Notes under the pieces: model-generated
The model's database searches: none
What the model was told of the DNA's origin: nothing
The model's input: only the letters and a program-made list of their open reading frames with translations
Program-made: the position numbers and the translations under genes
In this document: positions 39,443 through 54,028 of the stretch, one piece after another
Position numbering within the stretch: the stretch's first letter is position 1
Layout of the letters: the number at the start of each line of letters is the position of its first letter
DNA from: Camarhynchus parvulus
Taxonomy: Eukaryota > Chordata > Aves > Passeriformes > Thraupidae
Reading direction: 5' to 3'
DNA length: 64,000 nt
Assembly (NCBI RefSeq): GCF_901933205.1
Contig: NC_044572.1
Coordinates: forward strand, 24,080,501 to 24,144,500

Positions 39443-40040
39443 TATCATAGAGTGGTTTGGGCTGGAAGGGACCTTTAAATATAATCTAGGTCAAAACCCC
39501 TCTGCCATGGGCAGGGACACCCTTCACTAGTCCAAGTTGCTCAGGGCCCCATCCAGCCTGATCTTGAACACTTTGGGGGATGGGGCATCCAAAACTTCTG
39601 GGCAGCTTGTTCCAGGGTTTCATCTCCCTCACTCTAAAAATTCTTCCTAATATACAGTCAAAATCCACCTTCTTTCAGTTTAAAACCATTGATCTTTTCC
39701 TGTGACTACAGACTCTGGTGAAAACTTTTCCCTACCTTTCTTCTAAGTGCCTGTTAGCGACTGAAAGGCTACGACAAGGTCTCCCTAGAGCCCTCTCTCC
39801 TCCAGGCTCAAGACATCCAGGTCTTTCAGGTTTTTTTCATAGGAGACAGCTCCAGCTCTATGATCATCTTCATATCCTTCTCTGAACTCATTCCAACAGG
39901 TCCACATCCTTCTTATGCTGGGGTCCCCAGAGCTGGGTGCAGCACTCCAGGTGGAGTCTCACCAGAGCAAGCAGAGGAGCCAAATCCCCTCCCTCGATCG
40001 ACTTGCCTTGCTGCTTTAGACACAGCCCAGGATACAATTG
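39443..40040 (-). mobile_element. CR1 LINE fragment (about 600 bp)
   Basis: The left end, TCATAGAGTGGTTTGGGCTGG followed by AAGGGACCTTTAAA, is the reverse complement of a CR1 3' end. Rightward come typical CR1 segments (CTGCCATGGGCAGGGACACC, GCTCAGGGCCCCATCCAGCC, GCTGGGGTCCCCAGAGCTGG, GTGCAGCACTCCAGGTGGAG), ending near GACACAGCCCAGGATAC. The element therefore runs on the minus strand and is 5'-truncated at about 40040. It has lost its reading frame through small indels. The terminal octamer tail is nearly absent. Confidence 0.9.
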
Positions 40041-43000
40041 TCATGTCACAATGTGCATACTGATGATGAAGGCTTTAAATTTTTTTAGTCCTTACAATCA
40101 AATTTGAAATACTGAAGTTAAATGCAAACCTTACAATTCTGAAGTGACACTCAGGATTTTACCAGCTCTGCTTTCAGTAATAGATAATAGGATAAAAACA
40201 GCAATATTTTAAAAAACTTGCTAAGTGCTGGGAAATGTTACCATGTTAAAATCAAATATTTCCAATCTGTGGAACAAAGAAGGAGAAAAAAGCAGAAAGC
40301 TGTGTAGCAAAGCAGAGGAATAAAATCTATAGCAGAGCATTCCTGTTATTCGGAGTGCTGGAAGAGTGGGACTGAATGAAGCAGATTTGACCACTGGTCC
40401 ACATTGAAAGCAAGCACAATGCAGGAATGCCTGGTTCATCATTGAACGTTCCTCAAAGCAGAACACTTCCTTGACATTTTGCTGCATCATTATGAATCTC
40501 TGGCTTAGCATGTCACCCAGCAGCACAGTATAATTTTAGCCTTTTAGGCCCAGCTGTGAAATGTCTTTTGAAAAGTGCTTGCAATTTGTGGAGGACTTTG
40601 CAGCAGTGCTTGCACAATAAGAAAATATGCAATTATCTACTCTTGAAGACAGTGCAGCTTGGACACAGACAAAAGCTTGGGATGAATATTACCCTGCTGT
40701 AAAACAAAGATTTCAAAAGAATTGCATACATTTATGTCAGACTAAAATCTTTAACATAGCGTGCAAAATTAAAGCAGAAATTTAGAATTATTCTCTCTAT
40801 ATATGATATTTTAACAGGGAATACAGCTTTCACAGTCCTTATCACCTTTGTGGGTAAGATTAATATTAGTATAATTTAGAAGGAGAATTGTACGGGTACA
40901 GCTAAATATACATTGCTAAAGAAACTGAAACATCCTATACAGTTCCAGTAAAAACTTTTGAGTTAAGAAAAAAGCCATATCCATGGTTGGATTGTAACTT
41001 TAGCTGGAACACCATCCCAACTGTACTGTACCTACAGCCAAGACCTTACACACCAAACATGCCTGTCAATGTATTTAAAACTACTCTAACAAATACTTGA
41101 GTTCAGTGGAGCAAGAATACAATGACAAGGCAGACCAGGATGGACTTTGGAAGCATACATAAAGAGTTAAGGAGAACTAAGAAAAATTGCAGGGTAAGAG
41201 GTGAATGTAAGGTAATTTTTCCAATTACCAAATTCTTTCTGTATCACCCTGGAAGAATCTTCAAATAATGAGATAAATGTAACCTCATACATAACATTCT
41301 TCCCTCTTGAATCAACACATGTTTTGGTCAATACTTTCTTGATTTGACATATTAAGTTTTTTGTTAAAAATTTTTCTTTTTGTTGCAGAACATACTGCAA
41401 AGAAAAATAGTTATTTAATATTTTTTTTCAGCCAGTTCCCTCTCAGTTTTCCATTCAATTCTTCCCCAGGCAAACTCCCACTGGTCTTTTTTTTTTTTTA
41501 TCCTAAGCATACATTCCTATAAATTATTAGAAGCAAGTGAATATTTTATGGGCTGGGCAAAAAATCAAGAAAAATATTATAAGTTCTTATTATGTCAATG
41601 TTTTTACATAAGTCATATAAAGTGTGAAAAGTACTGTGAATAGATTGTTTTAAATCAAATACACATGACATACATTTAAAGCATTTTGTTCTCACTTGGC
41701 AGAATAGCCCATGCTACAGCTGGATGTAGGTTTCAATTCCACCTCAAAAAATATCAGCCTGTGGGGAAACAATGCATTTTTCTTGAGTCTGGTTCTGATT
41801 TTATAGCAGTTTTGATAATAATGAATAAAAATCTTGATTTTGATTTGAGGTCAGGGTAAATAATTGTTGATCTCTAAGGGTTGTATCTCAGGCATTATGA
41901 GGGTATTTTAAATTCTGTAATAGAAGGAGAAAAGTTTTGGGACATTCAAATCCTCTTGTGACAGTCTCTGGAAAAGGCTTTGCATTTCTGAGGTCTCAAT
42001 TAACTTTTAAAGATACACCAGTTGGTTTGACTAATAAAATTTTTATGTCTGCTGATACATCTTGCTTTACCTATGCTCTTACATTATTATATCTACTGCA
42101 ACACTGATACTTCTGTATTACACCTACCCTACAATGAGTAGAAAAGTGACCCAAAGCTGTCACTGCACTTTAAACTATTTTAACATCTAATCTAAAGATA
42201 AATAAGGAATACTGTAATGTAGTGATGGGAATATAAGAAAAAATTGGTAAATCAGTAAAAATAAGATTATCTGCATCAGTTATTACAGATTATTTGAATA
42301 TCACAGCTGTAGTGCTTGGATATTGTGCTGTCCTTGTCAGGAATTATGGTACCATTACTACAAAAGGTTGAATTGAATGTAAACATCTAAATTTCCAGTT
42401 TCAATTAGGGCAAAATCCACACACTTCTCCCTAAGGCATTATACATTCATTTCAGAAGTTCAACAGGGCAATTTACATACAGTAAAGTACTATGAACTGT
42501 CATTTTCCCAAGAGGCAGTTATTAGCAACTGAAAATTCAGCAGAAGGCTTCCAGAGTAACATGCATGAAGACATGCACTTTCAATGATAACTAGGCAGGT
42601 GAAGTTCACTGTGCTTAGGTTAAAATAAAGGGTAAAATGGGTTTTTGCCAAGACCTGCAGGGAGAAGGTTACTGTTTTCTTTGTGGTTCCTCTTTTTGTC
42701 TGTAAATTAGGGTGGATTAGAGAGGAATACAGATGAGGGAATGGGAATCACCTGAACAGTGAGAGAAGTCATTACTGGTGTAACTTACTCTTAAGCTCCA
42801 AGAAAATTTTATAAAAAGCCTTTTGTTCTTTGTCCTAAACATTGCTCTGGGCTTGCAGTCTGGAGTCCAGGGTTTGTCCAAGTGTCTCAGAGGAGCAGCT
42901 GAATCCAGATGAGACGCTGTTTGCAGGAAAACAAGACCAGGAGACAGCTAAAATAGATGGTGGCTAAAATGTGTGAATGCACCTTGAGAGCTGAAAGGCC

Positions 43001-43290
43001 AGTCATTACTCACTACTAATATTAATGATGACCTTTCAGGGACACCAGCTGCCAGCCATGCAAACAGAAGCTCTGGTGACCTCTTCCTCTGCTTATAAAT
43101 ATTAATAAGCAGAAGAATTTTCATAACCATTTATGAGGTTCAGAGTCTCAGCAATACCCTCCACAGATCCTAAATACACATGGTTAAGAATGACTAACCA
43201 CGTATCACAGAGGTTTCACTGGAACCCAAGTAATCAGGTCCCTGGAAAAAAGCTTAATTTTCTGGCAGATCAGTAGTGGACACAATATTT

Positions 43291-43330
43291 TAAAACAAAC
43301 CGAACCAAACCAAACCAAAAAACCAAGAAA
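43291..43330 (+). repeat. A/C-rich AAACC-like short repeat
   Basis: Units AAACCGAACC, AAACC, AAACC and AAAAAACC follow each other, making a short AAACC-type microsatellite. Confidence 0.75.
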
Positions 43331-45075
43331 AATGGTGAAGCATGAGAAAGCCAGTACAAAGGAGAAACAAGGTCTTTCACCACAACCTTCCCAGCCAGGA
43401 AGAGCAGAGCAGAGGCTTTGGATCTGTAAGTCGGCGTCTTTCTGCCAAGATGAGCTATCATGAATATGTTCTTGAGAAGTTAGTGAATTAAGCTTAGTGT
43501 ATTAAGCTGCATTTATTGAAGATCTCTTCCTACCCTGCATTCTAAGGACAGCAATGAGAGTTTAGGCTGACTCTCACAGATTTCAGGCTCTCATTTTGCT
43601 TTTGCTGTCCATTGTTCGGGGACAACAGCAGAGCCAGAGCCCCAAAGTCTCAAGGTTCTCACTGTCTTCAGCAGAGCTTCCCTTCTGTGAGCCCTGGCTT
43701 TTTCTTCTTTCATTACACATGTTGAGTGGAGCTCTGAGACAGCACTGGGAAGAAAACCTACTCACCTTGAAAAGGAAAATGGCCTAACATGGGAACGATT
43801 TCTTGTCAGTTATGTTGGCTCCTCAGAGCCCATTAAATGGTATAATGAGGTTTTTTTTAATTGACCTCTTGGCAATGTCACTGTCTCATTTGATATTACT
43901 GTTAGTATTTTAAAGTTCATTCACTTGGTTTTGTTGTCTTTTCATGTGTTATTTTGTTTATGACCTTCTAGTCTGACAAATAATGTGTAGCCTAATTTTG
44001 TGGGCCCCAGTGGGGAGCAGGGCTCTCAAAAGCATCTTAGCCAGGGCCAGTGAGTCAGGCTGGGGGTAAAGTATCGTGTGGTCTGGCTCCCACCTGCTCC
44101 ATTGTTAGCACTGGAAGCCTCTGAGGCCACTGCAATTCTCAAGCAAGTCAGTCAAAGTCCAATTACAATCACCTATAATGTATTTCTTAAGGATGCCAAA
44201 ACTAACTCCAAATGCTTCCTGATGCCAAGGTTTGCTTTTGGTAAAGTCTTGATATACACTGGCTGAAGAATGTCTTTAGCAGGGTTTTATTTTGCTGGGG
44301 CAGATGAAATTAATTTCTGGCTCCAGTACCCAAAGGATTCAGAACCAACCCCAGAATGACATCTGAAGTCACTAAGGACAAGCCTCCAAATTTTGAGTCA
44401 GCTGAAAACAGAGTCAATTTTCCTTTCTGACCACATTCCAGACCCATGCAGGTGCCAGGGGACTGTTCTTAGTTTAGCATATAGATGCTTATGTAACAGC
44501 TAGGCTTAGGGTTTCCACAAATCTTCCTACCAAATCTGGCTGCAGAGACAAAGGATAATCTGGTTCAAAAATGATAAAGTTAAACAAGAAAATAAATGCC
44601 TCCAGTGTAGCAGCCTATTTGTAAGACTTTTCAAAATAAACCCCTGGAAGCAGTCTGTAATTCTCAGCAAGATTTTTCCTGTTACACCATAGGTTGCCAA
44701 CTTTAGTATTTATTTCACTGGCAATAAATTAAAAGACCTGAAACTTTAGATTCTCCATGATGTTAAAAACTTCAAATATCCATCCATGATCTAAAGCTTC
44801 ATGTGGAAAAATGATAGACAGTCTCTTCCATAAATTACACTGCCAGACAAGTGCATTCATACGGAAAGTACTTCATATAGCAGAGAGAGGACAAAAGGGA
44901 AGCATATTTGGATGAGTATTGAGATTCAGAAAAGATTTCTGATGGCTCTGGAAAGAAGTCAGAGCAGTCTTTTTAACAGCAGCTACAGCTAATCTTGCTT
45001 CTCATCCTGACTGTCTCATTAAATCCCAATGTGTGTGTGTCTATGGGTATGTGCGCAAGCTGCTGCAGAGAGGTA

Positions 45076-45109
45076 TAAATTCCCTACATCTCAAAATGTA
45101 GGGAATTTA
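45076..45109. repeat. Perfect 14-bp stem, 6-nt loop hairpin
   Basis: TAAATTCCCTACAT (45076-45089) and ATGTAGGGAATTTA (45096-45109) are exact reverse complements separated by CTCAAA. No T-run follows on either strand, and no bacterial-type terminator role applies in this genome. The function is unknown. Confidence 0.9.
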
Positions 45110-46317
45110 ACACAGCCTGGCTATTCTGAGATCTGTAGAAATCGTGTCTTGAGGCCTTTTGTCCCTCTAGTGTTTATTTGGCCTTCTGGTGATGGAAAGA
45201 TCTCAGGCTTTTATTTGCTTATTAGTAACTTGGAGCTTTTGCCTAAAGCTTGCCAGTGTTCATCCTGATGAAGCACTTGACCTTTCTATGAAGTATGTTT
45301 TCCAGACACCACCAATTTAAAAATCACCTAAAGAATATTCTTTTCTTTAACAATCAAAATATTTTTAATTGTGTCTGCATTTTGGATCTTCTGCACTGTA
45401 CTTAGTGCTTCACCAAGGAAGTGAGAGGCCCAGCTCTGGTTTCTTAGAGTAAAATCTGGTTTTACACATCACATACCTCACACATTGCACATACACAAGC
45501 AAAAATGCAGTGCAAAAGCCATGTATTTTATTTGTGGACTGCAAACAGCATCTGTATATATTTTTTTCTTTATTAAGATAAAAATATCCTTAATATTTTA
45601 AGTATTGGGGGTTCTTATTAATTAATTTTTTAATAGCATGTGCAAGAAAATACCACTTTTGTAGCCTCATTCAATGATCCCATTTGGGCAGGCATTTCAC
45701 ATATCTACAACGAAAAGAAAAACCAATTCTTTGATTGACAGTCACTGTGAAATTAATAGTGCAGTTTAATAGTACAGTTGACAGCAAAGGAACAAATAGC
45801 AGAACGTGCTTTACTGTGCTTGTATGTTCTAAAACTTCTTCTTCCAGACCTTATACTCATAGTTCCCTTCCTTACATTTAGCATTTTCCTACTATCCTTT
45901 ACTTCCTTTTACCCTTGCATTTTTTTCCAGAAGATACTATTTCCATGTTCTTTGAATATAGTCATAATGCTATATGATAGCACAGAGTTCCACAGCATAG
46001 AATGGAAAATCTGGTGCAATATAAATTTAGTTTACTTTCAGTGAATATTGTGCTAGCTGCTTCCCAAACTGTTTCAGTAAAACAATCATATGGAATTTAT
46101 CTCAAAGCTTTACATCCTGTCTAGCTGGCTGTATTATGTCTCAAAATCCCCAGCCCTTTGTTATAGAATTAGGATAGGCTTCTGGAGTTCTGGTTATACA
46201 TTTCTGCTCCAGGGATCACACCATGACAAACTCATTCAACTTTAACTTCCCTCTTAATGAAAAGAGTTGGTAATCCAGGTTCAAATAATGAATCCCACAA
46301 TCCCTTTGAAAATACTT

Positions 46318-46398
46318 CAAAAGAAACAGCAAAAATACAAACAGCACAAAAAGCAAGCAAACAAAAATCCTCAAACCAAAACCAAAACAAACAAACCA
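46318..46398 (+). repeat. A-rich (CAAA)n-like tract
   Basis: Loose CAAA, CAAAAA and ACCAAAACC units over about 80 bp. The opposite-strand frames give Phe/Leu/Val-rich peptides that mimic a membrane protein but stem from this composition. Confidence 0.7.
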
Positions 46399-49300
46399 CT
46401 CTAAAATGAACAGGCAAATTAACAACTCCACGAAGGCTATTTTGGGAAGTGAGTTCTGAAAGAACCACTGTAAGACGGATTAAATGCAGTCACATTGTAC
46501 AGTTCAAACAGCTGCTAAGCAGAGAATGACTCAGCCTGTGCATCCATCTGGGTCAGTCTTGCTTAGGCACAGCTTCAGAAATGCTCCCCCCAGCAAGCTG
46601 CATCTGGACACCCACTGCATCCCATCACATTGCCACACAGACAGAGGAGGTGCTGGGCAGGGGAGTGGGTACATGCTGCTGAATACCTTTATGTTAAATC
46701 TTTTCATTTACTGCAACTGCTATAAAATAGCAAACTTTCACTTTTTGTGGTTTCTGGGGATTATCAAATGCATGAAACTCCACCTTTACTCCAGTGTCAT
46801 CAAAATATGGGGAGTGCTCAATGATAATAACTAAATGTATAGATTTTGCTGGTTTGAAGTGTTTTAATCATGACAATCTTCATTGATCTCCTATAATCAT
46901 ACTGATAGTAACGGGAGAGGATGTGAAAAATCATACTGCTCCTATGATGCAATCACAATTGATCCTTGAATTTCTACATTAACTCTTTCCCAGTCATTCA
47001 TCTCTATTGAATAATTCTACCAGATTGGCTTGCTTACTTGATATTCAAATTAGAATAATGGGACAAAATCAAATAATGAACTAATTTCCTGACTTGCATA
47101 ATATGGTTTTATGCCATTTCTTGCTTGTGTGATCTGATCTATGTCCAGTAAAACCAGCTTTTGGTACAATGCATCAATGGCTCTTAAGCTAATGGGCAGA
47201 TCTTGAATCCTGCTCTTGGTATCACTTTTCTCAGTGGCATCCAGATTTTGACTCAAAAGTTTTGATATCCTTAACTAGATCATTAACTTGGTCTTTGATC
47301 ATTAGCAGCACAAACCTGGCTTTACTTTCATGAATTCTGCCAGGAAAAGTAGAACATATGTGGAAAAAATAATCTGTGCATGAACTGAACTATGAACATT
47401 ACCTTCGACATGAAAGGCAGCATAAAAGACAAAACACTTATTCCATTCTGGCCAACGAACTGCAGAAGTCAGAAGAGAACTCCAAACATAAAATAGAATC
47501 CTTGCCAAGAGCTGCTTTTACTTAATCAGAAAGGATTGGGCTAAAGCCAACACACTGACTTCCACAGGGAAATTCAGAGGCATAAGTCATACAAGATGAT
47601 GAGAGTAAGACAGATGCTTGGAGCTCTTGAAACTAGGTCTCAGCCACTACCAGGGCTTCTGCTAACAGGTGTTGAACCCACTCCTTAATCTGTGACAGTT
47701 TCTGAACCAGCTCTTCAATCTGATGATTCAGCCAAAAGGATGTAGCACAGACTTGGATCCTGGCACTGCCAGAATTCCTGTGTTCAAGAGGGATACTCAG
47801 CATTTACCTGGTTTATTATTATAATTAATTTTCAGATTTCAAGAGATGCAGGCATAGCACACAGGGGTGCTGTATCCTACGCTAACTTTCTGAAGTGACC
47901 CCTAGTCCACATTGTGAGTGCTATCCCTTTTGATCTATGCATCCACAGACCTTCTGGAGGCAAAGCAGCAGATCAGCAGCAAAAGGCCATCTACACCCCG
48001 AACAGTGTGGCAGAAGGTTTCTGTGGTTTCTGATGACATTTGGTGTCTCTTATCTGATGTCAATGGATGTGTATATTGTGGGCTGCTCTCTCCTTTTACT
48101 GGATGGGACACTTCCCTTCTTAAATTTTTTGCCCACAAAGAGATCCACAGTGGCTTGACAGGGGTCAGCTGTCTGTGTACCAGGGAGGGAGAACTTCAAT
48201 ACTATTCTTCAGGACATTTAACTAAAGACACTCTGAAATATGCAAATGAAATAAATCCTCTGTGCTTTCTCTTGGTATGGAAAGGTGCTGCAATCAGGAG
48301 TTCTAGCTGTACAAAAGAGCTCCTGGGGAAAGACCTAAGTGCATAAAGGCAGTGCCAAAGCTCTGAACTCTGACCCTAGGCAATCATATTTCAGTCCCTC
48401 ACTTGCAAGGAAAGTATTAGTCACGTACCATAACAAAATTAGCTGCTTGAGTTCATTAAAAAAAGAAAACTAATTTTATATTGCATTTTCCATTTTTTAT
48501 AATTTAGGTTCTTATTTAAGCTACAAGTGCCACATATATCAAAACAAATATCGAGCAAATCTTGGCTAATATCTCCTACCTGAAAGACCAGGAAATATTT
48601 GTTTCCATGTGACTAAATGCTGCTGATTAAAATATGAAGCAAATCTTAGATGAAAATATAGATTCTACTTGGAAGATTAAGATTTTTTAATGTCTGTTCT
48701 GGAATAAAGCAGCAACAGTCTTTTCATTAAAATGAATAGCTTAAAGTTATTTGAAGGGTCTGCTTCTTGTTTTTATCAGGTGCACCTTATTTTAATTTCT
48801 CTCTATAGCTATTGGTCAGAAAACTGTCAAATTGCTCTGCTCTGGTTAGATAGTTAAGGAGTTACCAGCAGATATACAAAAGAATCTTAACCCCCCTTTG
48901 CCAATTAAGGGACCTTGGAATTGTTTTATAAATCTTCTGTTTGGATGTGTTGAAAGTCAATGATGTATCTTTAGTGCTGTAATTTTAACTCCCATTACAC
49001 TGCATTTGCATTTCAGCTTTTATTTTCAAAGGAAAGACAATGAAGTGATGATATTGTTTTGGAGCCCGTCTGGGTGCTGGATATTTAGAAATGTGTAGAT
49101 CCTTCTTAGCAAAACTCACCAGTGCTACATCTTTATTTAACATGTGGTCACTTTTCCAACAGTGGCAGTGACAGTTCCTTGGATAAAATTTCTTATTTGT
49201 AAGCAATTGTTCCTTGGTTATTTTGTAGTACTCAATTTTTTGGAAGACCATGACTGTGACTTTTTAGGCAGCAAGTCTGTATCTTTCTGTTTGCACAGGA

Positions 49301-49433
49301 CTTAACCATTGTAAAAAAAGTGATACTGTAAAAAAGTGTACCCTGGGTACAACAGGGTCTCACTGGGAATTCTTGCACCGGGATAGAGGTCAGTGGTTCA
49401 AGCAGATGTCTATAGCTAAATAAATATCTCATA

Positions 49434-49545
49434 TGAGATTTTAATTCTAGAAGTAACAGTGTTGGGAGAGATTCTTTGGTAACTTCATGTGAGATTTTAA
49501 TTCTAGAAGTGACAGTTTTGGTAAAGATTGTTTGGTAACTTTATT
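49434..49545 (+). repeat. Two-copy 56-bp tandem duplication
   Basis: The segment starting TGAGATTTTAATTCTAGAAG at 49434 recurs at 49490 with the same start and a similar continuation (ACAGT..TTGG..AGATT.TTTGGTAACTT). The copies differ at about eight to nine sites, so the duplication is not recent. No coding content. Confidence 0.85.
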
Positions 49546-49800
49546 TTTGATGTTATGTTCTTCAGTGAGGGAATTTAAGTATTGGATTGCAGCATTTATA
49601 ACAAGTGACTATATGAGACAGTGAAATACAGACTGTGAGACCTAAAATATCTGAAATAGGCAAAATTTTTTTTGAGAAATGTTTTTCTATTTATTTTCAT
49701 GTGAATCAATGAACACAATTAACTTACTTTTAAATAAAAAATATTTTTAAGTAGTTTAATTTTTGAGTGTGGTTTCAAGGCTTAATTCCAAGACTAAGTA

Positions 49801-49873
49801 ATTAATAATATTATATATATAATTATATATAATATATATAATATATAATATATATAATATATAATATTATATA
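49801..49873. repeat. AT-only palindromic block (TATAATATA)n
   Basis: About 70 bp made only of A and T, with alternating ATATATA and AATATATAAT units that are self-complementary in several registers. It can form cruciforms and is likely to vary in length between individuals. Confidence 0.9.
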
Positions 49874-52800
49874 CTGCTGATTGAGCAGGAATAAGTAACT
49901 GTAAATTACATGTAACAACTGTTAAATTACTATCAATTCTGAAGTTACAAGCAATATTTTTTCTGATTTAACTTTTGCCTTACTTTGGGCCAATCTAACA
50001 AAGTCAAAATTTGGTATCGATTTCAATGAAAAGAAGTTTGAAGCAGATAGAGAAAAAGAAGGCTGTTGCAAAGAGAAGGGCAGTCTCCCACAGAGAGCAA
50101 AGCTTACAAAAAGACGAATCTCTTTACTCATCATGGATTTCTAGCTCAAACATCCTCCCTGGTAATTGCAATTCTGAGCTGCGGTACACAGCACTGTCCA
50201 CACAAACAACCATGCCTTGCTTGAAACAAATTTAATTATGAGGGCTTAGGAATAAGTTCACTGTCCTGCTTAATTACAAGTCTTATAAAATTCAGCAAAA
50301 ACCTCCATACAGACTTATTACTACCACACTTTGACATGTGTGCTTTCCTGCTCCAACCTCCTTCCATAGGCTGCACAACCCGAAGCTCCAACAAAGCCAA
50401 ACATGTGTTCCAATGCCAAAAGAGATTTTAAACTCCACAATCTGCTAAAAAAATGGGGCAAAGCTGTCTCCAGGGATGCAGGTTCTGAGTCTATATGAAT
50501 ATTGGGCTATTTCTTGAAATTTTGTTTCAGAAGCCGAGCTCAATGTATTGGCAGCTCACCAAAGTTAGTTGTCAGGCACGGAAATAAATTTTTGTTCTGA
50601 AGAGACAGAATGAAAAAGCCTGTGGCTTGTGACACTGTAATACCAAAAAGAACAGCCATGATTTCTAATGCCAGCACAGAAGATAAGCTGTTACTTTTTG
50701 TTTTTATGGATACAAAATACTTTTTTCCACTTTACTATCTATGACTTGAACAGGACATTGCTCCTTGCTTGAAGTTAAGTTTGAAAAATATGATGGAAAA
50801 ATTTTCCTAACCAGCTTTAAGATTAAAAAAAAAACAAAATGGGAATAAGGTAGTGTAAAAATTAATGCAATTTTCTATTGATAAAGTTTAATCAGATAAT
50901 AGTATGAAACACACTCTATTGGAACTGAAACTTAAAGCAATTTCACCCGAGCTTTCTGAATTAATATCTGTGGATTATAATTTCTGCTTTCAGGCTTATT
51001 TTTTATTGAAAATATGCAAAAATTTTATATTCCATTGAAAATAGGAGCAAAGGATTATTATCATACTTGAAGTAAACCTAAGAGGAACTGCAGTTTCAAA
51101 AAACAGTCTGGCAAAGACAATCAGACAGAGATATACATCTTGGTTATGTACAGCAATCTGCCTACAGATTCTGGTCACTAAACACATTTGAGGAATTAAA
51201 TAATTGAAATTTTCATCATTATAACACTATTTAGGAACTTTCTGAGATAAAAATTTGCTTTGTGATGCATGAAAATACTTCAGGCAGGTCTTGTGCCATT
51301 ACAAAATTTGCACTCTTGTAGACAACACACAGGATTCAAGTACACAAATAGTTCTTGGAAGTTATGAATGCTGATAAGAAAATGCCTCCTCCAGTACGGT
51401 GACAGATATTACACACCAAAAGATAGGCTATTCTCACTTTCCCCACAGATCAAGTCATGCATACTTTTTTTTACAAATGCTAAAAATAGGCTACTCCAGC
51501 AGTGTGCCATAATGGTATCACAAACAGGTACACCCAAGGAGAGTAAATTTTAAAAACAAAAGTCATAGTGGTATCTGCAATCTTCCTTGTCAATTCATGC
51601 TTTCTACAGTGTTTTCTCACCTTTCTGTCTGTACATGTAGTATAAGATCTGTATATCCTACCATCCTTGATAGAGTTAGAGAACAAAAGGTATGAAGAGG
51701 GGACTAGACCCTAGATGTAAAATTTTCTGTATTCTGGAAGGAGCTATGTGGGGAACTTCATACTTTCTCAAGCACAGCAAATGTGCTTGACTAGCACTGC
51801 TGCAAATTACCGCTCAAACATTTTATTCCCATTTATTTTGTCAGAATGAGGGGAAACAGTTAAGGTCTCCAGTGTCTTTGGCATCTACTGACTTAGAAAT
51901 TATTGTCAAGACAAGCCTAATCCCCTCTGTAAGTGTGCACAGAATAGAAGCAAGGAAATATTTGCCAGCCTAAAAGCTGAATTGCAGCTTTCTTAACTCT
52001 GTGGAGAAATGTTAATAGGTTTTTCATATAAAAAAAAACAGTATCTCCTTCATTATCTGAGCCACAATGAAGAATTAAAGGAATTTTCAGTCTTGGGATG
52101 GAGCACGCAAACCATCTGTAGCCCTCATAATGCAAAAGCCTTAAAGTTTTCACAATTCTCTCTATGGAAGAAAAGCAATAGGCTACTTCAGGACAGGATA
52201 TTGGGGCACAGTGCTGGCTACAGGTTTTGACTGAGGAAGGAATGATGTTGGGAAAGGTGGTAATTTTTGTACATTTACAAGGACATTTGTTCAAAAATAA
52301 GGGACGGGATACAAATAGTCATAAATTTTGTTGACCAACTTAAAACTAAGACCAGAGAATATTAAAATTATTATTGAATAATAATCTTTTCATTAACTAG
52401 ACAGCTGTTACAAATAGCATTTCTGTATTTTATGCAATGTAAGGAATTGCAAAATCTGTTTTCTATCCTTCCTTGAAGAAGTATTCCAGCATACTTTTCA
52501 GAAGTAGTGAATATTCTGGTCTTATTTGATTTAACAGCCTCACACTATACAAAACCTAATTTTTGTTTGATAAGACTGAGAAAGGCACAGGGAATGACTG
52601 TAAAAACGGATTTGGGGATCCTAGAGGAAAGGATCCAGTTTACAATGTGCATACAGAGGTTCTGGTACAAGTTGCAGAGCAAGACACAGGCATCAGGAAG
52701 ACTCTTGCCCTGTTAGATACAATATGAACAAAATCAGCATGTCTTTCTGTATGCCTCTGGTCCACTAAACTGTTTTCCTGGAGGATAGTAACCCTTTCTT

Positions 52801-54028
52801 CCCCTGAAACAAGTGCTGCTGGTAAAAGACACAGACAAGCCACCAGAGAAGTGGAAACAGATCTGAGCTAGTGCAGCAAAGTATGAATTACTAATCCTGA
52901 TACAAATTGTTTTGTCTCATTTGTGTGGACTATATGAGACTGACTTAATTTTGAATGTGCAGTCCTTCCTACTGCTGGCAAGAGAAATAATGGCCCAGAT
53001 CACCTACATAATTTTATACATGGAGGAAAACAGGATACACGCCATAAGGGGCCTCAAAGACAAGAGGAAAATCTAGTACTTTTGGGGACCAACCAATTAC
53101 CTTCTGCTTTTTCTCATCTAGAAAATGTGCCTCCTGATCTGGTTTCTTCCTGCATCATGGGATGGAGAAGTCGGGACCCAGCAGTAGGGTATGGTATAAA
53201 TTCATCCCTATATGGAAGCAGGTTATCAGTGCTTCTTCCCATTACAAGGAGTCCCAGAAAAGAGCTGTATAAGCAGAGTAAAAGTGTGTTGCCCGTGCCA
53301 TGGAAGTGAATGCAAACAGTGAGGCCACCCTGGGATGATCACCATGTGGATTGCTACCACTGCAACTGGGGTGGGAAACCTCTCACACACAGGGGACTCA
53401 GACCAAGACAGAGAGGACTTCCTTCTGGCAGCAGATCAAATAGAGCTGAGTAGAGTTAGTAAAAATATTTATTTTTTTATTAGACTCTTTCTCACTAACA
53501 TCTTTTTCTTATTCATCTGTCAGAGCCTCAAGATCAATTTGTTTCTAAATGTAGTTATGCAGTTATCAATCAAATAACTGTATTCTCTCTTTGTCCAGGC
53601 GAAAGTGAATGACCATCACAGAAATTTTGCTTCAGTGGCTTTATGAAATACACTAATGTACTTTATTCATTTTCGTGTCAGTACATCTGTCCAGCCAAAT
53701 TTTACTCTTCAGAAGCTCCACAGTTCAATGTCAAAGCCTTTTTAAACAAATCAGTGATGCAACCTTTAACAAAGAGCCAGTCCTTCATTTCCACATGGAA
53801 TCCTTGCCTTGAAGACACAGAATATGAACAGTTTAAAATACAACAGGACAGATCCTCATCCTTTACCATACGTAAGTGTGAATTACTCCCATACATGGCA
53901 GCACTACCACTGCAGACATCCACCTTTTAAACTCAAGAGAAAAACAGCCAGGCTAAGGTACACAACCCATAGAGTACCTGGTCTCTTAATTAAACCTTAA
54001 TTTCACTAAGAATATGCATATTCAGGCT

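Noticed and set aside
47918..48346. 142-aa plus-strand frame, the longest outside repeats
   Set aside because: No recognisable family, no signal or membrane segment, and no splice context; a frame of this length is expected by chance in 64 kb over six frames.
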